A stretch of 64,000 nt of DNA from Methanogenium sp. S4BF (GTDB taxonomy: Archaea; Halobacteriota; Methanomicrobia; Methanomicrobiales; Methanomicrobiaceae): NCBI RefSeq assembly GCF_029633965.1, contig NZ_CP091277.1:2229940-2293939 (forward strand), in the 5' to 3' direction. Below the pieces are notes generated by a model. It had not been told where the DNA came from. It saw only the letters and a program-made list of their open reading frames with translations, and did not search any database. The translations under genes were made by a program, and so were the position numbers. Shown one piece after another: positions 1 to 9,678 of the stretch. Within the stretch, counting starts at the first letter, position 1. Every line of letters begins with the position of its first letter.

Positions 1-1149
1 GACATTCCGGCACTTGCGGCCATTATGGAGAAGTACAGTCTTCAGTGGCGCGATATTGGTGAAGTAATCGAAGAGAGGCGCTACATTGTCACCTTTGAAG
101 GGAATGTCGTCTGTGATCTGCCGATTGATCTGCTTGTGGAAGGGGCGCCCGGTGAGGCATGGGCTTCTCTTTCCTATTCGCGCGAACGTCCCTATCAGGC
201 TCCGGAAGGGGATATCAAAGAGCTCTGTCTTGCGGTGCTCTCCCATCCTGATGTGGCCCGAAAGGACTGGATCTCCCGCCAGTATGACCACGATGTGCAG
301 CTTCGGACCGTCTCGATTGCAGGCGGGGCCGGCCTTCTCCGGCTGGGGGATGCTGCCCTGTCCCTCTCCTGCGGCTGCTCCCCGCGGCAGATTGAACTCA
401 AACCGTATGAAGGCACAGCAAACACTGTCTATGAAAATGCCGCCAACCTTGCCTGTGTAGGCAGTATGCCTCTCTGTGTGGTAAACTGCCTGAACTTCGC
501 AAGCCCGGTACACCCGGATATCTACTGGCAGCTGGGTGAGGCAGTCCGCGGCATGGGGGACATGGCAACGGCCGTCGGTGCTCCGGTGGTGGGCGGCAAT
601 GTCTCGCTCTACAATGAGAGTGATGAGTTTGGAACACGTATTCTTCCCACTCCGTCTATCGGGATGGCAGGGAAGGGGCCGGTGCTCCGGTACACCCTTC
701 CTGCAGAGGGGGCCACGCTTGCCATCGCCGGCAGTTCTGTCTCTGCGCTCGGAGGCTCCGTGCTGGATGCAGTGACCGGATGCGGTGGTCCGGCTCCGGA
801 TAAGGCTGACCCCTCCATTCTGGAAAAGATCCGTTCCTTCGTACAAAACGGTGGTTTTGCTGCTGATATCTCTGCAGGTGGGTTAATCGCGGCCCTGGCG
901 GAGTGTACACCTGCTGCCGCTGTCACCCTTGCAGGCGAGGCAATACCTGCTCTCTTTGACGAATCACCGGGTCGGTTCCTGATAGCATACACGGATAAAT
1001 CGATTGCAGAGGGGCTTGACGCAGTTGAAATTGGCACCGTCGGCGGCGATGAACTTATCATATCTGTAAGTGGAAATATTATTAGGTTCACTCCTCAGGA
1101 GACTGAAGCAGCACTGGGAGCCCTGACATCAGTGATGTATGCTGAGTAA
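1..1149 (+). CDS. purL: Phosphoribosylformylglycinamidine synthase subunit PurL, C-terminal part (5' end outside window)
   Basis: The reading frame is open from base 1, so the gene begins upstream of the window; about 382 C-terminal residues are present. PurL converts formylglycinamide ribonucleotide to the amidine with ATP and ammonia from PurQ, in cytoplasmic purine synthesis. The visible part has typical PurL blocks: YDHDVQLRTV, a GDAALS stretch, ENAANLACVG, NCLNFASP and VVGGNVSLYNE, followed by the second AIRS-type C-terminal half with a DISAGGLIAALAE glycine-rich loop. The end is complete (TAA). The neighbour downstream is a signalling protein with its own promoter, so no operon partner can be seen here. 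Confidence 0.95.
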   Translation, partial: DIPALAAIMEKYSLQWRDIGEVIEERRYIVTFEGNVVCDLPIDLLVEGAPGEAWASLSYSRERPYQAPEGDIKELCLAVLSHPDVARKDWISRQYDHDVQLRTVSIAGGAGLLRLGDAALSLSCGCSPRQIELKPYEGTANTVYENAANLACVGSMPLCVVNCLNFASPVHPDIYWQLGEAVRGMGDMATAVGAPVVGGNVSLYNESDEFGTRILPTPSIGMAGKGPVLRYTLPAEGATLAIAGSSVSALGGSVLDAVTGCGGPAPDKADPSILEKIRSFVQNGGFAADISAGGLIAALAECTPAAAVTLAGEAIPALFDESPGRFLIAYTDKSIAEGLDAVEIGTVGGDELIISVSGNIIRFTPQETEAALGALTSVMYAE

Positions 1150-1169
1150 GTAGGGGCAGAATCCCACAC

Positions 1170-1180
1170 AATATTTATCC
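1170..1180 (+). promoter_or_regulatory. TATA box of the receiver-PAS-GAF gene
   Basis: AATATTTATCC lies about 30 bases before the ATG at 1205, in the short gap after purL. A G-rich SD-like run (GGGGGG) lies between it and the start. Confidence 0.5.
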
Positions 1181-1204
1181 GTAACAACGGGGGGAAACCG
1201 GAAT

Positions 1205-2512
1205 ATGATGACAATTCTTCTCGCAGATGATGAGCCCAGTCTTCTTGAACTGGGCAAGGTCTTTCTCGAGCGTACAGGCGATCTGAAGGTGATCACCGCA
1301 CTGGGTGCAGAGGAAGCTATGGAGATCCTCAGGACCACAAAGATCGATGGTATTATTTCAGACTATCAGATGCCGGGAATGGACGGTATTGCGTTTCTGC
1401 AGAAGGTGCGTATCCGGTATCCTGATATGCCCTTTATGATGTATACCGGCAAAGGGCAGGAGGATGTAGTGATCTCAGCCCTGAGAAACGGGTGTGATTA
1501 TTATCTGCCCAAAGGCGAGGATCCGAAGGCTGAGTTTGCCGAACTGGCCCTGCAGGTCAGGCGGATGGTGAAGAACAAAAACCTTGAACGGGATCTCAAT
1601 GAGAGTGAGGAGCGTTACCGGCTTATCATCGAGAACTTCACCGGCATCATCCTCCAGCGCCGTGCGGATAACCGCGTTATTTATGCAAACGGTGCGGTGG
1701 AGAGTATCACCGGATATCCGGCTGAGATGCTCATGTCCGGTGACTTTGGATGGGATACAATCGTCCATCCGGATGATCTGTCGATTCTCTCCCGCACAAT
1801 AGAGGATGCACGGGCCGATCCCTCGGTTGTCAGCGTGAGTGAATATCGTATCATAACCCGGGAAGGGGATGTCCGGTGGGTGCAGGAGTCATGCAATTAT
1901 GTCCGTAAAAAGAGCGGTAAGATTGCCTCGGTGCACGGCACTCTCTATGATATCACCGATCGGAAACAGATGGAGGAGCAACTCATCGCCCAGCGTGATC
2001 TGGGTCTCTCCCTTGCAGCTGCCCGTTCCCTGGACGAAGCGGTATCTCTCTGCCTGGATACCGCATCACGGGTGGCAGAGATGGGATTTGGGGCACTCTA
2101 TCTGGAGGATGCACATACGGAGAGTTTTACCCTGTCGTGCGCCACCGGGTTTTCGGATGCATTCCTCTCCTCGATGGAGGTGATAGGAAAAGATACTCCT
2201 CTGGCCCGTCAGGTGTTAGCTGGTGACTATATCTATGGGCACTTTTCTGATCTTCCTGATATGCTCGGTTTTACGCCCGGAAAGGAGCGGATACAGGTCA
2301 TTCTGATCATTCCGATCATCTATAACAATGCCTCTGTCGGTTTCATTCTGCTGGGTTCGAATTATACTGAAATTATTCCGGATTCAAGTCTGATGTCCCT
2401 GGAAGTCATCGCCTATCAGGTAGGCAATGCTATCGCCCGTATATGGGTAGAAGAGATGCTTGCAAAAGCAGAGGTCGGATCGGGATTTTTCCCGTCAACA
2501 TCTGCTGAATAA
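1205..2512 (+). CDS. Response-regulator receiver protein with PAS and GAF domains, no output or kinase domain
   Basis: The 435-residue cytoplasmic protein has an N-terminal receiver domain (about 1-118) with acidic pair D8/D9, phosphoacceptor D53, T81 and K103, a PAS domain (about 135-250, with the PAC-like WVQESCNYV region) and a GAF domain (about 260-425). It ends without an H-box or HATPase domain, although receiver-PAS-GAF proteins of methanogens often continue into a histidine kinase. It probably receives phosphate from a separate kinase and senses a ligand through PAS/GAF. No cognate kinase is adjacent; the nearest kinase in the window is at 13909-15348. Signal and target are unknown. 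Confidence 0.85.
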   Translation: MMTILLADDEPSLLELGKVFLERTGDLKVITALGAEEAMEILRTTKIDGIISDYQMPGMDGIAFLQKVRIRYPDMPFMMYTGKGQEDVVISALRNGCDYYLPKGEDPKAEFAELALQVRRMVKNKNLERDLNESEERYRLIIENFTGIILQRRADNRVIYANGAVESITGYPAEMLMSGDFGWDTIVHPDDLSILSRTIEDARADPSVVSVSEYRIITREGDVRWVQESCNYVRKKSGKIASVHGTLYDITDRKQMEEQLIAQRDLGLSLAAARSLDEAVSLCLDTASRVAEMGFGALYLEDAHTESFTLSCATGFSDAFLSSMEVIGKDTPLARQVLAGDYIYGHFSDLPDMLGFTPGKERIQVILIIPIIYNNASVGFILLGSNYTEIIPDSSLMSLEVIAYQVGNAIARIWVEEMLAKAEVGSGFFPSTSAE

Positions 2513-2528
2513 CCGGGTGGGCATGACG

Positions 2529-2559
2529 CCGGAGAGGCGAATCCGGTCACTTTTTTTTT
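2529..2559 (+). terminator. Hairpin followed by T9 tract after the receiver-PAS-GAF gene
   Basis: CCGGA (2529-2533) can pair with TCCGG (2542-2546) across an 8-base loop, followed by TCAC and nine T residues (2551-2559). It lies 17 bases after the stop codon in the gap between convergent genes. Confidence 0.55.
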
Positions 2560-2723
2560 AGCGGTGCATGGAACGAATGGTTCAGGCACTGTGTTCTATT
2601 GGAATCACGAAAGGACCTTTTGAGAAAAAACTCTCATGATGGTTGCCCGATTCGAAATGTCAACAGGATCCGGTGATAAATACTGATACCGTCAGAGAAA
2701 AAAAGCGGTGGGTAGTAAAAAAA

Positions 2724-3752
<1,029 letters not shown>

Positions 3753-3791
3753 TCATAACTATTATAGCATAGGATAAAAAACCTAACATCA

Positions 3792-3804
3792 GGAATATAA
3801 TATC
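3792..3804 (+). promoter_or_regulatory. TATA-like element for mptA in the ilvC-mptA divergent region
   Basis: GGAATATAATATC lies 46-58 bases before the mptA ATG. The minus-strand TATA-like sequence for ilvC is at about 3757-3766, so two divergent promoters fit in this 127-base gap. Confidence 0.45.
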
Positions 3805-3849
3805 TGCAGAATTCGTACCTGAAATCTGCTTTTTTCATTCGAGGTTAAC

Positions 3850-4785
3850 ATGGAACTGCCTGATACACAATCAACCCAACCTGAAGTCAGAATAAACCTT
3901 ACCCGGGTCGGTGTCAAAAATGTCAAGAAACTTGTTGAAGTTGCCCGTCCGGGAAAGCGCCCGGTAATTTTCATATCAACATTCAATGTATATGTGGATC
4001 TCCCCAGCAGCCTGAAGGGTGCGAATCTCTCCAGAAACTTTGAGGTGATTGATGAGGTGCTTCAGCAGGCCATTGAGGGTGAAGTAAACGGTATTGAAGA
4101 AGTATGCAATGCTGTTGCCCGCAAACTCCTTGACCACCATGAGTATGCAGACCGTACAGAAGTCAAGATGAAGAGTCTCTACATGGTGAAGCGTGAAACG
4201 CCGGTCTCCAAGACGGAGTGCCACGAGGTCGTTGAGGTGCATGCCAGTGCGGTTGCTGACAGAAACAATGGTACACCCATCGTCCGGAAGATGATCGGTG
4301 CGGAAGTAACCGGTATCACTGCCTGCCCCTGTGCCCAGAATATCATGAAGGAGCTTGCCTCGGCAAAACTGCGCAACCTTGAGATCACTGAGGATAAAAT
4401 TCAGGAATTCCTGAACGAGATCCCGATGGCCACTCATAACCAGCGTGGGAAAGGATTCCTTTTGATTGAGACTGATGATGACCAGCGTGTTGAACTTGAT
4501 ACCATTATCACCATCCTGAAAGACTCCATGAGCGCCCGGATCTTTGAACTCCTGAAACGCGGTGATGAGAGTCATGTGGTCTTCTCGGCACACAGCAATG
4601 CCCGGTTTGTGGAAGACTGTGTCCGTGAAATGGCCAAACATGTGGTTGCCAAATTCTCGTATCTGCCGGGTGATTCTGTCATCACGATTAAGCAGACAAA
4701 TGAGGAAAGTATCCATCAGCATGATGCCTATGCGGAGCGCAAGGCAACCATTGCAGAGCTTAAAGCTGAAATCAGGGCGAATTAA
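3850..4785 (+). CDS. mptA: GTP cyclohydrolase MptA (type IV, Fe2+-dependent)
   Basis: This 311-residue enzyme converts GTP to 7,8-dihydroneopterin 2',3'-cyclic phosphate, the first step of tetrahydromethanopterin synthesis in methanogens. Family blocks include ISTFNVYVDLP near residue 40, the TGITACPCAQ region near residue 158 with cysteines and a downstream conserved MATHNQRGKG, and SHVVFSAHSNARFVEDC near 240. Length matches the archaeal family. The SD GAGGT lies 5 bases before the ATG. It is monocistronic as far as the window shows. The same GTP-derived chemistry is used in preQ0 synthesis, whose later steps (queDEC) are encoded at 44.6-46.3 kb. Confidence 0.95.
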   Translation: MELPDTQSTQPEVRINLTRVGVKNVKKLVEVARPGKRPVIFISTFNVYVDLPSSLKGANLSRNFEVIDEVLQQAIEGEVNGIEEVCNAVARKLLDHHEYADRTEVKMKSLYMVKRETPVSKTECHEVVEVHASAVADRNNGTPIVRKMIGAEVTGITACPCAQNIMKELASAKLRNLEITEDKIQEFLNEIPMATHNQRGKGFLLIETDDDQRVELDTIITILKDSMSARIFELLKRGDESHVVFSAHSNARFVEDCVREMAKHVVAKFSYLPGDSVITIKQTNEESIHQHDAYAERKATIAELKAEIRAN

Positions 4786-4916
4786 TTCGTCCATTCTCAT
4801 TTTTTACCTGAAATTGTGCTTTTTTCGGAAATGATGTCCTGAATAGCAGAGAATTCTTTCCGAAAAGAGTAATTGATCAACATAACCTTTTTGACCGGAT
4901 GCGTGATAGTAACGAA

Positions 4917-4930
4917 ACTTATTTTTAACT
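4917..4930 (+). promoter_or_regulatory. Candidate TATA element of the frh operon
   Basis: ACTTATTTTTAACT is the best TATA-like sequence in the 273-base gap before frhA. It would place transcription start near 4950 and give a leader of about 110 bases. The assignment rests on AT content only. Confidence 0.35.
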
Positions 4931-4946
4931 GCTTATTCACATATCT

Positions 4947-5014
4947 CATACGTACTTCTTAGCGGGTACGTGTGTTGCTACACATCGTACGTGATTTTAT
5001 GCATACGCGTGTGT
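4947..5014 (+). promoter_or_regulatory. Overlapping inverted repeats in the frhA leader
   Basis: CATACGTAC (4947-4955), GTACGTGTG (4966-4974) and ACACATCGTAC (4980-4990) are mutually complementary. The middle element can pair with the first (9 bp with one G-U, 10-base loop) or with the third (10 bp with one bulged T, loop TGCT). A fourth related element, CATACGCGTGTG, is at 5002-5013. The cluster lies just downstream of the presumed frh transcription start. It could be alternative RNA stems or repeated protein-binding half-sites. Confidence 0.55.
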
Positions 5015-5058
5015 TTGGATAGCCAGAAGAACAGAATTTAATAATTAGGCGATAATTT

Positions 5059-6429
5059 ATGTCGAAAGTTGTAGAGATTTCCCCAACCACAAGACATGAG
5101 GGCCACACCAAGCTTACCATGCAGGTTGACGACAATGGTGTCGTTACCCGTGGTGACTGGCTCAGTCTTACACCAGTACGGGGTATTGAGAAACTCGCCA
5201 TCGGAAAGAGCATGCACCAGGCACCGAAGATTTCTTCCCGTGTCTGTGGTATCTGTCCGATTGCCCACACCATTGCCGGTATTGAAGCAATGGAGGCCTC
5301 AATCGGCTGTTTCATTCCGGACGATGCATACCTTCTGAGGGTCATCCTTCAGTGTGCAAACCGTCTGCACAGCCATGCACTGCATAACATCCTGTCACTG
5401 CCTGACATGTACATCCCGGGAACGGACACCCATATCAACCCGTTCACTCCCGAAGAGCCTGTCCGCAGTGTGGCACTCAGACTCCAGAAGATCCGTGAAG
5501 TCGGTCAGACTGTCGGAGAGATCGTCGGTGGAGAACCCATTCACCCGTCCAACCCCCGTATCGGTGGTATGTACAAGAACATCTCCCCACGTGCAAGAAC
5601 AAAGATCTATGACCTTGCAAAAGAGGCAATGCCCCTTGTCCGTGACCAGATGGAGTTCATGATCACCGTCTTCAAGGACTGGGATGCACGCCCCATGGCA
5701 TCAGTTGCCGGCGGCAAGGAAGTCGAGAAGACCGAGAAGTTCGGTTTCCACGACCAGGGCTACATGGCAGTAGACCCCCTCTATGGTTCCTCATCACTTG
5801 ATGTCGATCCAAAGTGGTTCCCTGAGCGTTGGACAGAGGTCCGCCCGTGGGACTGGTACCAGGGAGAACTCGAAGTATCCCTCGAAGACCCTGACTACCC
5901 AATCGGCGGCACCACTGCAGTCGGCACCAAGGTCTGGCCTGCAATGGAGGCATGCACCGGTGTACCACTCTACGACGGAGCCCCCGTTGAAGTCGGTCCC
6001 CGTGCACGTCTTGCAATGTTCAGGAACTATGACCGCAAGGGCGCAATGGGCCTCCAGATTGCACGGCAGATGGAATATATGGACTGTCTGTACAGCATGA
6101 TGGATGCAGTTGAAGCACTCGACACCAATGGAAAGGTTGTGGCAGACGAGATCCCACAGGGTGACGGTTCACTCGGCTGGGCAGCAAATGAGGCACCACG
6201 TGGCGCTGACGTTCACCTTGCAAAGGTTCTGAACGGCAAAGTACAGTGGTACTCGCTCCTTGTCCCGACCACCTGGAACTTCCCGACTGTCAGCCGGGCA
6301 CTCGAGGGTGCACCGTGGCAGCTCACTGAAGTCATCATGCGTGCCTACGACCCATGTGTGTCCTGTGCAACCCACATGATGGTGGTCGACGACTCGAAGA
6401 AGGTAGTGGCCCAGAAACTGTTCCAGTGA
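5059..6429 (+). CDS. frhA: Coenzyme F420-reducing [NiFe] hydrogenase, alpha (large) subunit
   Basis: This 456-residue subunit holds the NiFe centre that splits H2; electrons pass through FrhG to FrhB, which reduces F420. The nickel ligands are C63/C66 in RVCGICP and C433/C436 in DPCVSCATH. The C-terminal ligand position is an ordinary cysteine codon, so this is not a selenoenzyme. H439 marks the expected processing site; the 17 residues after it should be removed by FrhD, encoded next. It is the first gene of frhADGB, whose genes are close or overlapping. Confidence 0.98.
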   Translation: MSKVVEISPTTRHEGHTKLTMQVDDNGVVTRGDWLSLTPVRGIEKLAIGKSMHQAPKISSRVCGICPIAHTIAGIEAMEASIGCFIPDDAYLLRVILQCANRLHSHALHNILSLPDMYIPGTDTHINPFTPEEPVRSVALRLQKIREVGQTVGEIVGGEPIHPSNPRIGGMYKNISPRARTKIYDLAKEAMPLVRDQMEFMITVFKDWDARPMASVAGGKEVEKTEKFGFHDQGYMAVDPLYGSSSLDVDPKWFPERWTEVRPWDWYQGELEVSLEDPDYPIGGTTAVGTKVWPAMEACTGVPLYDGAPVEVGPRARLAMFRNYDRKGAMGLQIARQMEYMDCLYSMMDAVEALDTNGKVVADEIPQGDGSLGWAANEAPRGADVHLAKVLNGKVQWYSLLVPTTWNFPTVSRALEGAPWQLTEVIMRAYDPCVSCATHMMVVDDSKKVVAQKLFQ

Positions 6430-6438
6430 GATCGTCAG

Positions 6439-7002
6439 ATGCTAGACTGGTACGCAAGACAGATGATTGTGGGTGTCGGCAATCCGCTCTATACAGATGA
6501 CGGATTCGGACCCGCAGTGATCTCAGAACTCAAGAAGCTGTCCCTGCCGGATGGTCTGAAAGTCCTGGATGCGGGCCTTGCAGGGCCGCATTTCCTGTTC
6601 ACGCTGATCTCGGAGGCTGAGCAGCCGGTCGAGAAGATGGTCATCGTTGACATCCTCGATTTCGGTGGCAGCCCTGGTCAGATCACAAAAGTGTCCCCGG
6701 ACTTCCTTGCCAGTGATACGACGGGCAGATATCTTGACCCGCACTCATGGGGCGGTTTTAAGGACCCGCTGACTGAGCTCTCCAAACGGACTGAAGTGAT
6801 AATCCTTGGGTGCCAGCCTGAGAGCATCGCGATATCCGATATCGATAATGAATCTGAGGATGTCGAATACTGGCTCACTGAACAGGTTCAAATGGCCATT
6901 CCGAAAGCAGTGCAGATGGCACTTGCTGAAGTAGGAGTGGAATATGGGACTACTATCACGTCTGAAGGAAATCTTCACGGGGAACAAGCCGGAAGAACCT
7001 GA
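6439..7002 (+). CDS. frhD: Hydrogenase maturation protease for FrhA
   Basis: This 187-residue HycI/HoxM-type endopeptidase trims the C-terminus of FrhA after nickel insertion. The signature GVGNPLYTDDGFGP is at residues 12-25, with D20/D21 in the position of the nickel-sensing acidic residue. VLDAG and the later DPHSWGG histidine fit the other metal-binding sites. It starts 10 bases after frhA. Its last 19 codons overlap the upstream start proposed for frhG (6944), so the tail from about residue 169 is coded in two frames. Confidence 0.93.
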   Translation: MLDWYARQMIVGVGNPLYTDDGFGPAVISELKKLSLPDGLKVLDAGLAGPHFLFTLISEAEQPVEKMVIVDILDFGGSPGQITKVSPDFLASDTTGRYLDPHSWGGFKDPLTELSKRTEVIILGCQPESIAISDIDNESEDVEYWLTEQVQMAIPKAVQMALAEVGVEYGTTITSEGNLHGEQAGRT

Positions 7003-7930
7003 GGCGGCGCCCGGACCAACCACGGTTCCCGAACCTGCAAAGGCTCCTGAACCGGTGACTGTTCCGGATGCACGACCTGAAGCAAAACCAGCTGTGAAAC
7101 CCGGCGACGTGAAGGTTGAAAAAAAGCCTGAAATAGAAGAAACGGAGGAAAAGCCTGTGGCTGAAAAAATTACGATTGGACACGTGCACATGTCCGGATG
7201 TACCGGATGTCTCGTGTCTCTCGCAGACAACTACGAAGGTCTGTTTACGTTGCTTGACAACTATGCAGATCTCAACTACTGTCTGACTCTCGCCGATGTG
7301 CGTGACATTCCGAAGATGGATGTCGCACTTGTCGAGGGTTCAGTCTGTTTAAACGACCACCACTCTGTGGAGGATATCAAGAAAGCACGTGAGAACGCAA
7401 CGGTTGTTGTTGCACTCGGTGGCTGTGCGGCATATGGCAACATCACACGGTTCTGCCGTGGTGGCCAGTGGAACCAGCCCCAGCATGAGTCATACGTGCC
7501 CATTGGTGACCTGATTAACGTTGACGTCTACCTTCCCGGATGCCCGCCATCAAAGGAAGCAATCAGGAATGTCGCTGTTATGGCATACCTGCTCCTGAGA
7601 GGAAGCGACGAACAGAAGGAACTGGCAGCAGCATACCTGAAGCCTCTCATGGACCTCGCACAGCGTGGTGTAGAGGCCTGTGGATGCGACCTGATGGTCG
7701 ATGTCATCAACCAGAGCCTCTGTATGGGATGCGGCACCTGTGTCGCAGCCTGTCCGGTTCGTGCAATCACAATGGAATACGGCAAACCGAATATTGAGCG
7801 CGATATGTGCATCAAATGTGGTGTGTGCTACGCACAGTGTCCACGCAGCTTCTTCAACTTTGATGTGATGAACCAGTTTGAGGCAATCGGCGAAGCAATT
7901 AATGCTGCTATGGGCAAGGGAGATGAGTAA
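6944..7930 (+). CDS. frhG: Coenzyme F420-reducing hydrogenase, gamma (small) subunit
   Basis: This electron-transfer small subunit links the FrhA active site to FrhB. The proximal-cluster motif SGCTGC is at residues 85-89 (numbering from 6944) and the PGCPPS motif near 190. Two ferredoxin-type clusters follow, [12 protein letters not shown] and [12 protein letters not shown]. Two starts are possible. ATG 6944 (328 residues, SD GGAG 6934-6937) adds a leader, [11 protein letters not shown] followed by about 50 Pro/Glu/Lys/Ala-rich residues, and overlaps frhD by 59 bases. GTG 7157 (257 residues) has a perfect GGAGG (7144-7148) 8 bases upstream and is closer to the conserved core. The longer form is listed; the shorter may be the main product. 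Confidence 0.95.
   Translation: MGLLSRLKEIFTGNKPEEPEAAPGPTTVPEPAKAPEPVTVPDARPEAKPAVKPGDVKVEKKPEIEETEEKPVAEKITIGHVHMSGCTGCLVSLADNYEGLFTLLDNYADLNYCLTLADVRDIPKMDVALVEGSVCLNDHHSVEDIKKARENATVVVALGGCAAYGNITRFCRGGQWNQPQHESYVPIGDLINVDVYLPGCPPSKEAIRNVAVMAYLLLRGSDEQKELAAAYLKPLMDLAQRGVEACGCDLMVDVINQSLCMGCGTCVAACPVRAITMEYGKPNIERDMCIKCGVCYAQCPRSFFNFDVMNQFEAIGEAINAAMGKGDE
7144..7159 (+). promoter_or_regulatory. Internal ribosome binding site and GTG start within frhG
   Basis: GGAGG at 7144-7148 is followed after 8 bases by an in-frame GTG (7157-7159). Translation from here gives VAEKITIGH, where the conserved FrhG core begins. Confidence 0.55.
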
Positions 7931-7931
7931 A

Positions 7932-8795
7932 ATGGTTCTCGGAAACTACAAGAACTGTGTATCAGCACGTGCAGCTGACCCGGCAATTCTTACCGCATCC
8001 CAGGACGGCGGAATTGTCACCCAGCTCTTTGCATTTGCACTTGAAGAGGGCATCATTGATGGTGCAATCGTTGCAGGACAGGGCGATGAACCATTCAAGC
8101 CAGAGCCCGTCGTTGCTACCACTGTTGCAGAACTGATGGAAGCACGCGGTACCCGCTACACCATCTGCCCCAACGTCTCTATGATCAAAGAGGCAACCCG
8201 TTCATACGGTCTTGACAAGGTCGGAATCGTCGGCACACCGTGCCAGATTCAGGCTGTCAGGAAGGCCCAGCTCTATCCAATGGGCATGCGGTCTGTCCCT
8301 GACAAGATTGCACTTGCAATCGGTATCTTCTGTATGGAGAACTTCCCCTACCAGGGTCTTGAGACCATGGTGGAAGACCTCTGTAATGTGAAGATGGAGA
8401 ACGCTGTCAAGATGGACATCGGCAAGGGTAAATTCTCTGTCTACACCGAGCGCGGTGCAGTCTCACAGATTCCGCTCAAGCTCACCCACAAGTTCGAACA
8501 GGGTGGCTGCCATGTCTGTCTGGACTACGTTGCAAACCTCGCTGACGTCTCAACCGGATCTGTCGGAAGCCCCGACGGCTGGTCGACCGTCTTTACCCGC
8601 ACAAAAGCTGGTGAGACCATCTGGGGTAAGGCCATCGAAGCAGGATACTTCGAGACCAAGCCAATTGCAGATGTCAAGCCGGGCCTGGACCTTGTGACCA
8701 AACTCGCTACCGAGAAGATCACAAAGAACCAGAAGACCCTTGAAGGGCGTGCAACCTTTGGCGTTGACAAAGGCCTGCGCAACCCATACATCTAA
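7932..8795 (+). CDS. frhB: Coenzyme F420-reducing hydrogenase, beta subunit
   Basis: This 287-residue iron-sulfur flavoprotein binds FAD and transfers electrons to coenzyme F420. It begins [13 protein letters not shown], as FrhB proteins do, and contains [10 protein letters not shown], a [12 protein letters not shown] motif, [12 protein letters not shown] and a C-terminal GGCHVCLDY cysteine pair typical of the FrhB/FdhB family. The start at 7932 has GGGAG 9 bases upstream; an in-frame ATG at 7923 overlapping the frhG stop is less likely. It is the last gene of frhADGB; a T7 tract follows at 8803-8809. Confidence 0.96.
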   Translation: MVLGNYKNCVSARAADPAILTASQDGGIVTQLFAFALEEGIIDGAIVAGQGDEPFKPEPVVATTVAELMEARGTRYTICPNVSMIKEATRSYGLDKVGIVGTPCQIQAVRKAQLYPMGMRSVPDKIALAIGIFCMENFPYQGLETMVEDLCNVKMENAVKMDIGKGKFSVYTERGAVSQIPLKLTHKFEQGGCHVCLDYVANLADVSTGSVGSPDGWSTVFTRTKAGETIWGKAIEAGYFETKPIADVKPGLDLVTKLATEKITKNQKTLEGRATFGVDKGLRNPYI

Positions 8796-8802
8796 ACTTA
8801 TC

Positions 8803-8809
8803 TTTTTTT
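8803..8809 (+). terminator. T7 tract after frhB
   Basis: Seven T residues begin 8 bases after the frhB stop, consistent with an archaeal oligo-T terminator. The rest of 8810-9015 shows nothing else I can name. Confidence 0.45.
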
Positions 8810-9015
8810 GCGTCCTATTCTGGTTTGAAAAGCGAGATATTCAGTCCGGACTTCGGAAGCCGGTCTGTGGGGATGTATATATTGCCTGGATGAAAAAGAA
8901 GAAAAGGTGATTCTGTCTCTCTGATAATTTTGAACGGATGGAAAGGTTCGTACAGGTTATCCTGATGGTTTGGCTGCGCTGAATCATTGGGTTAATTGAC
9001 GTGCCCGGGATTATT

Positions 9016-9426
9016 TCAGGTAGTCCGGGCTATGTATCCGCGTATACTTCCCTGAATTTGCCCGCCGAAAAACCTGCCAATTACCGGCTGAATCATGTAG
9101 GGAAGCCCGATAAAAACTACATACTGTGATCCGGCAGTCCCTGCAAAGGCTTCCGGGGGTGCAAGTGATGCGTATGCAAGTATTATGACTTCCGGGATAA
9201 TCCCTGCACATATTCCGATGGTAAGTCCTACTCTGCCATACCGGCGGGCCCGTTTCCACGTTTTGTTCCGGTAATCAAAGGTACTCCGCAACTTCCGATA
9301 ACCGATCCCACAGTGGCGGTCATCATTGGAAAGATCCACGAAAACGGCTGACTGTCATTGACTGCCAGTGCAACCATACTGAGGTTGAGATCATATGCCG
9401 GAGGATGCCTGCCATTCCTTCTGCAT
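9016..9426 (-). pseudogene. Frameshifted remnant of a small membrane protein gene
   Basis: Two overlapping minus-strand frames each encode plausible hydrophobic protein. Upstream is NLSMVALAVND then WIFPMMTATVGSVIGSCG (about 9280-9390). In the next frame is RVGLTIGICAGIIPEVIILAY through RFFGGQIQGSIRGYIA (9016 to about 9280). Joined by one frame change near 9270-9285 they give about 120 residues with three hydrophobic segments. I do not recognise the family. A sequencing error would give the same picture. The upstream start is unclear; ATGs near 9440-9450 lie in a third frame, which suggests a second lesion. Confidence 0.4.
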
Positions 9427-9678
9427 TCATAGCAACTGCCTCGACGGTCATATCCCCCAGGAGAGTTCTGATATACCTGTTGTTTTTTTCTGCAAATACG
9501 AATGGCTTTTTTCCATATCTGCATTTTGAGCAGTTTATTAAATCTCATCTTCACGGTGGATGAGAGATCCAGACCTGGCAGGGTTTTCTTTTCCGTTTTC
9601 CATTGTGTCAGATGCCCTGTGGCAGCAGGAACAAAAGATATTATCATTGGAGTGATTATATTAAATTTGGAGAAATAT

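Noticed and set aside
2636-2690. Possible C/D box small RNA (ATGATGG, GTGATAA, CTGA)
   Set aside because: The first box is off consensus and the second C-like box lies only 3 bases from the D-like box, leaving no guide sequence.
6361-6376. Possible selenocysteine in FrhA
   Set aside because: The C-terminal nickel-ligand motif reads DPCVSC with ordinary cysteine codons and no in-frame TGA.
9502-9678. N-terminal extension of the zinc-ribbon protein
   Set aside because: The frame is open, but the ATG at 9679 has a GGAG SD and begins exactly at the zinc ribbon; the extension has no protein-like pattern.
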